DNA of 64,000 nucleotides from Leisingera daeponensis (lineage in GTDB: Bacteria; Pseudomonadota; Alphaproteobacteria; Rhodobacterales; Rhodobacteraceae): contig NZ_JAHVJA010000009.1 of NCBI RefSeq assembly GCF_019801465.1, positions 1-64,000 of the forward strand. The letters run 5' to 3'. Below the pieces are notes generated by a model. That model was not told the DNA's origin. It saw nothing but the letters and a program-made list of their open reading frames with translations, and made no database searches. Positions 1 through 8,635 of the stretch are shown here, one piece after another (position 1 is the first letter of the stretch; every line of letters begins with the position of its first letter). The position numbers and the translations under genes were made by a program.

Positions 1-1
1 C

Positions 2-115
2 GGCTTTGCCGACGTGAACAAGTTCTTCGAGGGCAGCCTGTTCTTCGATGCGGTCAACCCGGAGCTGGAAGGCCGCATGCTGAAGGAATTCGAGCGCATC
101 AAGGCAGGCTTCTGA
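2..115 (+). CDS. C-terminal end of an unidentified protein (partial)
   Basis: Codons read open from the window edge to a TGA at 113-115 and give the last 37 residues of a protein, rich in Phe, Glu and Lys and ending in AGF. The start lies outside the window. No motif in this tail identifies a family. It ends 73 bases before the flavin demethylase gene on the same strand, so it may be the preceding gene of the same operon; its role is unknown. Confidence 0.6.
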   Translation, partial: GFADVNKFFEGSLFFDAVNPELEGRMLKEFERIKAGF

Positions 116-188
116 TCCCGATAGCGGCGGGAACCGGCGCCCGCCGCTCCGCCAAGAGCCAACAATCAAGACAAAAGGATGTGCCAGC

Positions 189-2264
189 ATGCCAGGCGCA
201 AATGGGTATTCCGTTCTGTTCGAACCGGTGAAAATCGGCCCCGTCACCACCCGCAACCGGTTTTTCCAGGTGCCGCATTGCACCGGGTTGGGCCATGTCC
301 GTCCGCAGGCAGAGGCTGCGGTACGTGCGATGAAGGCTGAGGGCGGCTGGTCCGTGGTCTCAACCCAGGAGACCGAAATCCACCCGACTTCGGACCTTGG
401 CCCCTATGCAGAGCACCGGCTCTGGGACAAGCACGACGTCCCGGCGCTGCGGCTGATGACGGAGCAGGTCCATGCCAAGGGATCGCTGGCGGCGATCCAG
501 CTCGCCCATAACGGCCACCACGCGATGAACCACCTGACCCGCGCCCCGGTACTGGGGGTGAGCGACCGGCCGATTGACGTTGTCTATCCCAAGCAGGCCC
601 GCGCCATGGACAAGCAGGACATCCGCGACCTGCGCCGCTGGCACCGGGACGCAGCGCTGCGCGCCCGCGACGCGGGGTTTGACATCGTCTATGTCTACGC
701 CGGCCACCAGATGACCCTGGCGCATCACTTCCTGCTGCCCCAGTACAACAGCCGCAGCGACGAATACGGCGGCTCGCTTCAAAACCGTGTCCGCCTGACC
801 CGCGAACTGCTGGAAGACACCCGCGAAGTGCTGGACGGACACTGCGCCGTCGCCTTCCGCTTTGCTGTAGACCAGATGATAGGCACGGACGGCATGCAGG
901 CCGGGGAGGAGGGCCGCGCGGTGGTGGAAATGCTGGCGGACCTGCCCGATCTCTGGGACGTGAATGTCGCGGACTGGAGCAACGACAGCCAGACCACCCG
1001 GTTCCAGCCCGAAGACGGCTATCAACTGCCCTACACCGAATTCGTGAAGCAGGTGACAAGCAAACCGGTGGTCGGCGTCGGCCGCTTCACTTCGCCCGAC
1101 CTGATGGCCTCGCTGGTCTCCCGGGGCGTGCTGGACCTGATCGGCGCTGCCCGTCCGTCCATTGCCGACCCCTTCCTGCCCAAGAAGATCGAGGAAGGCC
1201 GGATCGAGGAAATCCGCGAATGCATCGGCTGCAACATCTGCGTCTCCGCGGACAACCTCGGCGTCCCGATCCGCTGCACCCAGAACCCCACGATGGGCGA
1301 AGAATGGCGCCGCAAATGGCATCCGGAGGTTATCGCGCCCAAACAGCAGGAAGAGGCCGTACTGGTGGTCGGCTCCGGCCCCGCGGGTCTGGAATGCGCA
1401 ATGCAACTCGCCAGGCGCGGCTATCAGGTGACGCTGGCGGAAGCGTCAGGGGAATTTGGCGGACGGGTGCGGAAGGAAAGCAGGCTCAAGGGTCTGTCCG
1501 CCTGGAAACGGGTTGCCGACAACCGCCTGTGGGATCTCCAGCAGCGCGGCAACGTGCAGATGTTCACCGGCAGCTTGCTCACCGCGGCGGAGGTTGCCGA
1601 TCTGGGGATTCCGAATGTCTTCCTTGCCACCGGCAGCAGTTGGCACCGCGACGGACGCGGGCGGACCTCGCCGTTGGCGCTGGCGATGGGCGGAATGCCT
1701 GTCTTCACTCCGGATGACATCATGGACGGCCTCCTGCCGCCGACTGACGGCCCGGTGCTGCTGTATGATGATGATCAGGGCTATATCGGCGGTGTGCTGG
1801 CAAGCCATCTTGCCGCCGCGGACCGCAAGGTGGTCTTGGCGACGCCGGGCGCCGTTGCCTCGGCCTTTACCGAACTCACTCTGGAGCAGCACCGGGTGCA
1901 GGCGGACCTGCTTCAGGCCGGAGTGGAGATCATCCCGCTGCACGCTCTGCAATCGGCGGACGCGTCCGGCGCGCTGCTGTCCTGCATCTACACCAGCCGC
2001 CCGCGCCGCGTGGACTGTGCCAGCGTGCTGATGGTCACCTCCCGCCAGCGCGGCACCGCGCTTTATGATGACCTCACTGCGCACCATGCAGACCGCTTCA
2101 CCACGCTGGAGCTGATCGGCGATGCCGCCGCCCCGGGCCTGATCGCCGATGCGGTCTTTACCGGGCATCTCGCGGCGCGCAATTTCGAACGCGACCCGGA
2201 GGCCGCAGATGCCGACTGGTTCCGCCGTGAACTCATCTCACTCGAAGACATGGGAGGCGCATGA
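189..2264 (+). CDS. TMADH/Old-Yellow-Enzyme-type flavin demethylase (dimethylglycine or N-methylproline demethylase-like)
   Basis: This 691-residue protein has the trimethylamine dehydrogenase layout: an N-terminal FMN TIM barrel (about 1-340), a 4Fe-4S cluster and a C-terminal ADP/NAD(P)-binding domain with GSGPAG at 395-400. Cys31, in a VPHC context, matches the cysteine that covalently holds FMN in TMADH. Cys345, Cys348, Cys351 and Cys363 form the cluster. The YVYAGH segment matches the active-site Tyr/His region. By recalled alignment, the aromatic residues of TMADH that bind trimethylamine are not conserved, so an N-methyl amino acid is a likelier substrate. DgcA (dimethylglycine) and StcD (N-methylproline) are in this family. 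An AAAGGA stretch precedes the ATG. The stop overlaps the next gene's ATG, so the demethylase and the Rieske oxygenase are translationally coupled, as expected for consecutive demethylations. The exact substrate is inferred only. Confidence 0.85.
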   Translation: MPGANGYSVLFEPVKIGPVTTRNRFFQVPHCTGLGHVRPQAEAAVRAMKAEGGWSVVSTQETEIHPTSDLGPYAEHRLWDKHDVPALRLMTEQVHAKGSLAAIQLAHNGHHAMNHLTRAPVLGVSDRPIDVVYPKQARAMDKQDIRDLRRWHRDAALRARDAGFDIVYVYAGHQMTLAHHFLLPQYNSRSDEYGGSLQNRVRLTRELLEDTREVLDGHCAVAFRFAVDQMIGTDGMQAGEEGRAVVEMLADLPDLWDVNVADWSNDSQTTRFQPEDGYQLPYTEFVKQVTSKPVVGVGRFTSPDLMASLVSRGVLDLIGAARPSIADPFLPKKIEEGRIEEIRECIGCNICVSADNLGVPIRCTQNPTMGEEWRRKWHPEVIAPKQQEEAVLVVGSGPAGLECAMQLARRGYQVTLAEASGEFGGRVRKESRLKGLSAWKRVADNRLWDLQQRGNVQMFTGSLLTAAEVADLGIPNVFLATGSSWHRDGRGRTSPLALAMGGMPVFTPDDIMDGLLPPTDGPVLLYDDDQGYIGGVLASHLAAADRKVVLATPGAVASAFTELTLEQHRVQADLLQAGVEIIPLHALQSADASGALLSCIYTSRPRRVDCASVLMVTSRQRGTALYDDLTAHHADRFTTLELIGDAAAPGLIADAVFTGHLAARNFERDPEAADADWFRRELISLEDMGGA

Positions 2265-3463
2265 TGCCGAAGGACGATCTGCAGCTGATGCGTGAACTGA
2301 TCGACAGCCACCGTGAAGGATTTGCACTGGAGCGGCATTTCTATACCTCCCAGGCGGTTTACAACAATGACATCAAGATGTTTTGGAACCGCAACTGGAT
2401 CTGGGCCGGGCATGTCAGTCAAATCGCCGAACCCGGAGACTACTTCCTGTTCGACTACGGGCCGGAGTCGGTGATCGTCGTGCGCGACCGCGAGGGCGAG
2501 GTGCGTGCGCATCTGAACGTCTGCCGTCACCGCGGCTCCCGCGTCTGCCTGGAAAGCCGGGGGTCCGCCCGGGTGTTCTCCTGCCCCTACCACGCCTGGA
2601 CCTTCGGGCTGGACGGAAAACTCCGCGGCGGCCGCGCCATGGGGCCGGATTTCGACCCGTCCGATTACGGGCTGTTCCCGGTGCAGGTGCAGATCTTCCA
2701 AGGCCTCATCTTCATTTGCGCCGATGAAAACCCGCCGTCGCTGGAAGCAAGCCTCGACCGCCTCGCGCCTCTGTCGGCACCGATGGGATTGGACTACCTG
2801 AAACTCGCGCATGAGGCCTCCTACCCGGTGCCCGCCAATTGGAAGCTGGCGCTCGAAAACTACCTCGAGTGCTACCACTGCGCCCCTTCGCATCAGGAGT
2901 ATTCCCGCAGCCACTCGCTTAAAGACTCGGCAGAGGTGGAAAAATACGGCGGCGCCCTGCGCGAGCGGTCTGCCGCCATCGGCCTGCCTGTCGAAGAACT
3001 GGACCTGACAGGCCCCAATGCGCTTGCACCGGGTACGGATGTCTACTGGCGCCGCTACCCGCTGTTTCCCGGCTACCAGACCGGCAGCAAGGACGGCGAA
3101 CCGCTGGCGCCGCCTCTGGGCGGACTCACGGGCCATGACGGCGGCGCGACCGATCTGTCGGTCGGTGCGCTCAACTATTTCCTGATCTACGCCGATCATC
3201 TGGTGGGCTACCGTTTCGTGCCCCGCGGCCTTCAGGAAACCGACATCCAGATCGCCTGGTATGTGCGCGGCGACGCAGAGGAGGGCCGCGACTATGACAA
3301 GGAAGCGCTCACCTGGCTGTGGCATGTCACCTCGCTCGATGACGAGCGGATTATCCGCCACAACCAGGAGGGCGTGAACTCGCACCGGTTCGTGCCAGGC
3401 CCGCTGTCCGAAATGGAGTGGAGCCTGCCCGGCTTCTACCGCAGCTATTTCAGCATGATCTGA
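2261..3463 (+). CDS. Rieske non-haem iron oxygenase, probable betaine demethylase (Stc2/GbcA-like)
   Basis: A 400-residue alpha subunit of a ring-hydroxylating-type oxygenase. The Rieske 2Fe-2S ligands are Cys88-x-His90 and Cys108-x2-His111. The mononuclear iron site is the NYLECYHC segment with His206 and His211, with Asp360 or Asp361 as third ligand. Members acting on quaternary amines (Stc2 on stachydrine, GbcA on glycine betaine) remove a methyl group as formaldehyde. It needs a reductase, and none is adjacent. ATGATG offers two starts; the first overlaps the upstream stop. Coupling to an N-methyl-amino-acid demethylase suggests it acts first on a betaine and passes on the product. The pairing resembles stachydrine catabolism, but the substrate cannot be read from sequence. 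Confidence 0.85.
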   Translation: MMPKDDLQLMRELIDSHREGFALERHFYTSQAVYNNDIKMFWNRNWIWAGHVSQIAEPGDYFLFDYGPESVIVVRDREGEVRAHLNVCRHRGSRVCLESRGSARVFSCPYHAWTFGLDGKLRGGRAMGPDFDPSDYGLFPVQVQIFQGLIFICADENPPSLEASLDRLAPLSAPMGLDYLKLAHEASYPVPANWKLALENYLECYHCAPSHQEYSRSHSLKDSAEVEKYGGALRERSAAIGLPVEELDLTGPNALAPGTDVYWRRYPLFPGYQTGSKDGEPLAPPLGGLTGHDGGATDLSVGALNYFLIYADHLVGYRFVPRGLQETDIQIAWYVRGDAEEGRDYDKEALTWLWHVTSLDDERIIRHNQEGVNSHRFVPGPLSEMEWSLPGFYRSYFSMI

Positions 3464-3487
3464 GAAGCCGGGATCGCTGGCGCAGGG

Positions 3488-4696
3488 CTATTGCACCACT
3501 GGTTCCTGCGCCAGCTCCAGGTGCAGCTCGCTGCCGGTGTAGGGGCTGGCGGCGATGGCTGCATCATCCAGTTCCACCCCCAGGCCCGGCTCCCTGGAAG
3601 GGATTACATAGCCATCCTCCCAGCTGATCGCGGATTTGAGGCAGGACATATAGGGGCCTTCGAAAGTGCCGATCGACTCGAGGATCAGGAAGTTCGGGCT
3701 GCAGGCGGAGATCTGGATGTTCGCCGCCGCCACCACAGGCCCGCAGTAAAGATGCGGCGCGATCTGGGCCTGCCGGGTCTCTGCCATGGATGCGATCTTT
3801 TTGGCCTCCAAGAGGCCGCCGACTCGCCCCAGGTCCATCTGCAGGATCGAGGCCGCCCCGGCCTCCAGCACGCGGGCGAACTCATGCTTGGTACAGAGCC
3901 GCTCGCCGGTTGAAATCGGCACCGCGGTGAAGCGCGCCACCTCTGCCATATCGGCGGGGTTCTCCGGCGGCACCGGCTCCTCGAACCACAAGGGCTCATA
4001 GGGTTCCAGCCGCCGCGCCATCCGCTTGGCGCCGGAGACGGTGAACTGGCCGTGGGTGCCGAACAGCAGGTCCGCGCGGGTGCCGACCGCCTCGCGGATG
4101 CGCTTCACGAACATCTCGCTGCGCTCCAGATCCTCCAGCCGCGGCTGATGCCCGTCATAGATCGTGTACGGCCCGGCGGGGTCGAATTTCACCGCGGTGA
4201 AGCCCTGCTCCACCCGCTTCAGCGCCACCTCCGCCGCGATGTCCGGGTCGTTGTAGACATTGGGCGTGTCCGGGTCCGGATAAACGTCGCCTTCTGGCGG
4301 GTAGAGGTATGTATAGCTGCGCAGCCGCTCATGCACCTGGCCGCCCAACAGTTCATACGCCGGCTTACCCGCAGCTTTGCCAATGATGTCCCAGCAGGCC
4401 ATTTCCAACCCGCTCAGCACTCCCATCACCGTCACATCGGGGCGCATGGTGTAACCCGCGCCATAGGACTTGCGCCACAGCTTCTCGATATGGTGCGGGT
4501 CGCAGCCTTCGAACTGGCGGGCAAACAGCTCCTCTGCCATGGCGCAGCACAGGTCCGGGCCGAAGGTCGCGTTGTATATCTCGCCCACTCCGGTAATGCC
4601 GCAGGCGGTGGTCAGGCGCACAAAGATGAAATAGCGCCCGCCGTGGCGCGGTGGCGGGTTGCCGAACACAAAGGTCTCAATCTTGTCGAGCTTCAT
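3488..4696 (-). CDS. Enolase-superfamily (mandelate racemase subgroup) acid-sugar dehydratase-like protein
   Basis: A 402-residue enolase-superfamily protein with an N-terminal capping domain (about 1-125) and a TIM barrel. The His-Asp dyad of the mandelate racemase subgroup is present as His315 (APHLY) with Asp288 (MDLGRVGG). Metal ligands Glu239 (WFEEP) and Glu265 (TGER) are present. Where galactonate dehydratase has Asp-x-His, this protein has Gly213-Thr-His215, so the usual first metal ligand seems to be glycine. The ATG at 4696 is preceded by AGGGAA. It lies 13 bases downstream of the GMC oxidoreductase gene and is probably co-transcribed. A sugar-acid or hydroxy-acid dehydratase role is plausible, but substrate and even activity are open. 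Confidence 0.8.
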   Translation of the reverse strand: MKLDKIETFVFGNPPPRHGGRYFIFVRLTTACGITGVGEIYNATFGPDLCCAMAEELFARQFEGCDPHHIEKLWRKSYGAGYTMRPDVTVMGVLSGLEMACWDIIGKAAGKPAYELLGGQVHERLRSYTYLYPPEGDVYPDPDTPNVYNDPDIAAEVALKRVEQGFTAVKFDPAGPYTIYDGHQPRLEDLERSEMFVKRIREAVGTRADLLFGTHGQFTVSGAKRMARRLEPYEPLWFEEPVPPENPADMAEVARFTAVPISTGERLCTKHEFARVLEAGAASILQMDLGRVGGLLEAKKIASMAETRQAQIAPHLYCGPVVAAANIQISACSPNFLILESIGTFEGPYMSCLKSAISWEDGYVIPSREPGLGVELDDAAIAASPYTGSELHLELAQEPVVQ

Positions 4697-4709
4697 CTGA
4701 AATTCCCTG

Positions 4710-6368
4710 TCATTCAGCCGCCAAGGGCCTGTTTTCATTATCTTCCAGAACCATTTCGGCACCGCGCGCCGCCAGCATCATCGTGGGCGCATTGGTATTG
4801 CCCGAGGTCACATTCGGGAACGACGACGCGTCAATCACCCGCAGGCCCGCCATCCCATGCACCCTGAGCCGCGCATCCAGGACCGAGTCGGTTGCAGTAT
4901 GCCCCATCCGGCACGTGCAGCTTGCATGAAACACGCTGCCCGCGCGTTCACGGAAGTTTTCCAGCAGCGCAGCATCATCCATCCCGGCGATATCCGGCAC
5001 CCGCTGCTCCCGCGTGACCCGTTTCATGGCGGGGGTTGCGGCCAGCGCCTGCAGCAGATGGCTGGCGCGGATGGCGGTCGCCTTGTCTTCCTCCGCCGAC
5101 AGCGAGTTCGGCTCGATCAGCGGTGCCTGGCCTGGGTCGGCGGACTGGATATTGATCTGCCCTCGGCTGACCGGGCGGCTCGGTTGCACGCACAGCAGAA
5201 AGCCGTTGTCCTTGTCAATCTGAGGCTTGCCGTTTGCCTGTGTCGAGTAAGACGCCGGGTTGCAATAGACCTGCACATCCGGCAGCGCCGCGCCCGCCGT
5301 GCGGACAAAGCCGCTGCACTGATTGACCGGTACGCTCAGCGGCCCTTTGCGGGTCAGCACATAGTGCAGCCCGGCCTTCATCTGCTTGGCCAAACTGCCC
5401 AGCCGGTCGTTCAGCGTCGCTGTATTGGCCCAGAAGAAATGCGAGACCGCCAGATGGTCCTGCAGCCCCTGCCCCACCTGCGGCAGGTCATGCGCCACCT
5501 CGATCCCATGCCGCTGCAGCAGCGCCGCGGGGCCTATGCCGGAAAGCTGCAAGAGCTGCGGAGAGTTCACCGCGCCGGCGCTGAGGATCACCTCGCGCGC
5601 GGCCTTGGCGGTTTGCGGTTGGCCTTTCACCCGGAAGGCCACGCCGGTGGCCCGCCAGCCCGCGGTCAGCACTTTCTCTACCAGCGCGCCGCTGATCACC
5701 GTCAGGTTGCCGCGTTTCATCGCGGGCCGCAGGAACGCATCCGCCGAGGACCAGCGCCGCCCGTCCTTCACCGTGCTGCGGACATAGCCCATGCCCTCGC
5801 CGGGCAGCGTATTGACCCCTTCCTCCGCCGCGGCGTTCATGTCCGGCAGGAACGGCCAGCCCATGTCCTGCCCGGCGGCGAGAAAGTTTTTGGCAAAGGG
5901 ATGCATCCGCTCGCTGAGGTCGGTAACCCGCACCGGCCCCGTCCCGCGCAGACGGCGGCGGCCCTGATGCCATTCGTCGTTGGTCTCCAGCGCTTCATAG
6001 CTGCGGCGCACGTTCTCCCAGCCCCAGCCGGTTGCGCCTGCGGTGTCCCAGTCGTCGAAATCATGCGGCAGCCCGCGCACATAGGCCATCGCGTTGATCG
6101 AACTGGAGCCGCCCAGCACCTTGCCCCGCGGCCAATAGGCCGCGCGCCCGTTCAGCCCCGGATCCGCCGCCGCCGAATAACGCCAGTTCACCTTGGGATC
6201 CGAGAAGGTGAAGCCATAACCAACTGGGATCTTGATCCAGAACCGCTGGTCGCTGCCGCCGGCCTCGATCAGCAGCACCTTGTAGCGGCCATTGGCAGTC
6301 AGCCGTTCGGCGAGCACACAGCCGGCCGAACCAGCGCCCACGATGATGAAGTCGAATGTCTGCGCCAT
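4710..6368 (-). CDS. GMC-family FAD oxidoreductase (choline dehydrogenase-like)
   Basis: A 552-residue glucose-methanol-choline oxidoreductase. The FAD dinucleotide fold is at the N-terminus (IIVGAGSAG, about residues 6-14), followed by the GGSSSINAM flavin-contact segment. The active-site end shows HASCTCRMG and NVTSGNTNAPT, matching the catalytic His and His/Asn pair. Such enzymes oxidise primary alcohols, including choline, to aldehydes. The ATG at 6368 is preferred over a TTG 30 bases upstream because the shorter form begins just before the FAD fold. It heads a two-gene unit with the enolase-superfamily gene and is divergent from a LysR gene 105 bases away, its probable regulator. No betaine aldehyde dehydrogenase is adjacent, so BetA function is not implied. 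Confidence 0.85.
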   Translation of the reverse strand: MAQTFDFIIVGAGSAGCVLAERLTANGRYKVLLIEAGGSDQRFWIKIPVGYGFTFSDPKVNWRYSAAADPGLNGRAAYWPRGKVLGGSSSINAMAYVRGLPHDFDDWDTAGATGWGWENVRRSYEALETNDEWHQGRRRLRGTGPVRVTDLSERMHPFAKNFLAAGQDMGWPFLPDMNAAAEEGVNTLPGEGMGYVRSTVKDGRRWSSADAFLRPAMKRGNLTVISGALVEKVLTAGWRATGVAFRVKGQPQTAKAAREVILSAGAVNSPQLLQLSGIGPAALLQRHGIEVAHDLPQVGQGLQDHLAVSHFFWANTATLNDRLGSLAKQMKAGLHYVLTRKGPLSVPVNQCSGFVRTAGAALPDVQVYCNPASYSTQANGKPQIDKDNGFLLCVQPSRPVSRGQINIQSADPGQAPLIEPNSLSAEEDKATAIRASHLLQALAATPAMKRVTREQRVPDIAGMDDAALLENFRERAGSVFHASCTCRMGHTATDSVLDARLRVHGMAGLRVIDASSFPNVTSGNTNAPTMMLAARGAEMVLEDNENRPLAAE

Positions 6369-6473
6369 GGCAAGCCTGATCCGTTGAGTTCCCGCCAAAT
6401 TGCGCAGCGCGTATGATATAAATCAAACAATGTGTTTTGCCCCTATGGCTTAACTATGCTTAAAGCTTTTGCC

Positions 6474-7361
6474 ATGACCGACCTGCCCCATGTCACTTGG
6501 CTCAAGGCCTTTGAGGCCGCCGCACGGCTGAATAGTTTCTCCGCCGCGGCGGAGGAGTTGGGCCTCACGCCCGCTGCCATCAGCCAGCAGATCCGCCTGC
6601 TGGAAAAACACTTGAATGCCCAGCTGTTCAAACGCCTGCCACGTGGTGTCGCGCTAACCGACACCGGCCAGGCCTATGCCCAGCCGATCCGCAAATCCTT
6701 CATCGACATGCAGCAGGCCACCGCCGGCCTGTTCGGCAAGAAACGCAAGCGGGTGGTCAGGGTGCGGGCCTCGATTTCCTGCGCGGCCTTGGTCATCGCG
6801 CCCCAGCTTGGCCGTTTTCAGGCGACGCACCCGGATATTCTGGTAGAGCTGACCACGTCCATCTGGGCCAACCGGTTTGACGAGGAAGGTCTGGACATCG
6901 ACATCCGCTATGGCGGCGACTGGCAGGAGAGCGAGGTTCTGCATCTGGGCCACGAAAACGCTGTGCCCGTCTGCAGCCCTGGTTACCTGCACGATCTGGG
7001 CGGCAGCCCTTCGATCCATGATCTGGCCGGATCCGATGTGGTGCAGATCTTCGGCTCGGAAACCGACTGGGGCCGCCTGTCGGAGCTGCACGGGCTGAAC
7101 CTGCAGACACCGGCAGACTGGTTAAAGGCGGATTCATCACTGCTGGCGCTACAGACCATCGCGGCAGGCCACGGGGTGACGATGGTGCTGGAAAGTTTTG
7201 CCAGACAATACATCGAGCAGGGGCTGGTAGTGGTTCCGACCACCTTTAAGCTGCCGAAACGGCGCTCGCATTACATTGTGATCAATGACCGGGCTGGCCA
7301 GCGCGAGGAGGTCAAGACCTTCTGCAGCTGGCTCATGTCGCTGTACCAGGCGCTGATCTGA
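6474..7361 (+). CDS. LysR-family regulator (GcvA-type), divergent from the GMC gene
   Basis: A 295-residue LysR regulator with an N-terminal winged helix-turn-helix (about 5-65, FEAAARLNSFSAAAEELG) and a periplasmic-binding-type effector domain. The opening resembles the GcvA branch. Two further in-frame ATGs lie upstream (6432, 6456); 6474 gives the usual LysR N-terminus, but no strong Shine-Dalgarno decides between them. It is transcribed away from the GMC oxidoreductase gene, the classical arrangement for a LysR protein controlling its divergent neighbour. The shared region of about 105 bases is AT-rich around 6410-6440 (TATGATATAAATCAAACAA) and probably holds the promoters. Confidence 0.85.
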   Translation: MTDLPHVTWLKAFEAAARLNSFSAAAEELGLTPAAISQQIRLLEKHLNAQLFKRLPRGVALTDTGQAYAQPIRKSFIDMQQATAGLFGKKRKRVVRVRASISCAALVIAPQLGRFQATHPDILVELTTSIWANRFDEEGLDIDIRYGGDWQESEVLHLGHENAVPVCSPGYLHDLGGSPSIHDLAGSDVVQIFGSETDWGRLSELHGLNLQTPADWLKADSSLLALQTIAAGHGVTMVLESFARQYIEQGLVVVPTTFKLPKRRSHYIVINDRAGQREEVKTFCSWLMSLYQALI

Positions 7362-7403
7362 AGCGGTTTTCCACCCGTTTTTGCTGCGGCAGTTGTGGCT
7401 TTG

Positions 7404-8519
7404 CTATTCCAGCAGAGCATCCAGAGACGCGGCCATCGCGCTCCACAATTCCTCTGCCGGTTCGGTGCCGACCGAAATGCGGATAAACCCCGGCGCAACC
7501 GCATCGCCCCAACGGGCGCGGCGCTCCGCCGAGGTGTGGATACCGCCGAAAGACGTCGCAGAGCGGATCAGCGGGCAGGTGTTGATGAAGGAATCGGCCT
7601 GTTCCGCACTGTCCAGCGTGATCGAGATCAGGAAACCGAACCGGGACATCTGCTGTTTCGCCAGCTCAAACGAGGGGTCGGATTTCAGCCCCGGAAAGCG
7701 GATCGCCTGCACCAGCGGATGCGCTGCCAGCCGTTCGGCCAGCACCTCAGCGGTGCTGCACATGCGGTCAAAACGCACGTCCAATGTTTCCAGCCCGCGG
7801 TGCGCGAGCCAAGCCTCCTGCGGGCCGGGGATGCCGCCGCCGAACTGGCGCCATTCGCGCGCGGCCTGCAGCACATCCGAATTGCGGGTCGCCAGATGCC
7901 CCATCAGCACATCGGAATGCCCGCCCGGCGCCTTGGTGTCAGAGGCCACCACGACATCCGCACCCAGTTCCATCGGGCGCTGGCCCAGCGGGGTCATGGT
8001 GGTGTTATCGACAATCAGCAGCCCGCCAGCGGCGTGAACCGCCTCAGCAATCGCGTGCAGGTCGCACAGGTCCAGGCCGGGGTTTGAAGGGGTTTCCGCA
8101 AAAACAACGTCAAAACCTTCGAAGCCGCCCTCGGCAAAACTGGTGGTGGGGCGCTGGTGAACTTCCACGCCGAGGCTCTGCAGGAACCGCTCGCTCAGGC
8201 GCCGGGTCACATAATAGCCGTCCGACGGGATCAGCAGTTTCGACCCTCCCCTCACGGTGGCAAACAGCGCCGCAGAGATCGCCGCCATGCCAGACGGAAA
8301 GGCCAGCGCGGGCGCGTCTTCCAGGTATGCCAGAACATGTTCCAGATGCTCCCAGGTGGCATTGTCCACCCGGCCATAGCTGGGACCGCCGGTCCAGTCG
8401 CCCGGCAAGTGGTACATCGAGCTTTGCGTCAGCGGCAGGGCCACCGGATCGCCCTCGGACAGCGTGTTGCCGCGCAAATGCAGCATGGCACCGGATTTTG
8501 GAGCGGTGGGAGTATCCAT
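7404..8519 (-). CDS. Cys/Met-metabolism PLP enzyme (cystathionine gamma-synthase/lyase family)
   Basis: A 371-residue fold-type I PLP enzyme of the trans-sulfuration family. Lys196 in SDTKAPGGHSD is the Schiff-base lysine; LAFPSGMAA (about 72-80) is the phosphate-binding segment and IVDNTT (169-174) carries the cofactor Asp. Members cleave or replace C-gamma substituents on amino acids, or eliminate thiols. It is somewhat shorter than the usual 390-400 residues. It stands alone on the minus strand, downstream of the ThDP gene and separated from it by a terminator, so it probably has its own promoter in 8520-8580. An AGGAAAGG stretch precedes the start. The specific substrate is not determinable. 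Confidence 0.8.
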   Translation of the reverse strand: MDTPTAPKSGAMLHLRGNTLSEGDPVALPLTQSSMYHLPGDWTGGPSYGRVDNATWEHLEHVLAYLEDAPALAFPSGMAAISAALFATVRGGSKLLIPSDGYYVTRRLSERFLQSLGVEVHQRPTTSFAEGGFEGFDVVFAETPSNPGLDLCDLHAIAEAVHAAGGLLIVDNTTMTPLGQRPMELGADVVVASDTKAPGGHSDVLMGHLATRNSDVLQAAREWRQFGGGIPGPQEAWLAHRGLETLDVRFDRMCSTAEVLAERLAAHPLVQAIRFPGLKSDPSFELAKQQMSRFGFLISITLDSAEQADSFINTCPLIRSATSFGGIHTSAERRARWGDAVAPGFIRISVGTEPAEELWSAMAASLDALLE

Positions 8520-8580
8520 TTAAGGCGCCTTTCCTGTGTACGGGTCAACGGATTCATAGCGGCCCCCCTTCAAAGGAAAC

Positions 8581-8609
8581 AAGGCCGGAAACGCAGGGTT
8601 CCCGGCCTT
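8581..8609 (-). terminator. Rho-independent terminator after the ThDP enzyme gene
   Basis: Arms AAGGCCGG (8581-8588) and CCGGCCTT (8602-8609) form a perfect 8-bp stem, extended by AAC/GTT inside. It begins 26 bases beyond the stop codon of the minus-strand ThDP gene and is followed on that strand by a T-rich stretch. Confidence 0.7.
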
Positions 8610-8635
8610 TCGCTTTGATCCCTTATTAAATGCCC

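Noticed and set aside
4857-6416. 519-codon open frame antisense to the GMC oxidoreductase gene
   Set aside because: The opposite strand encodes a complete GMC enzyme with FAD and active-site motifs; this frame has none.
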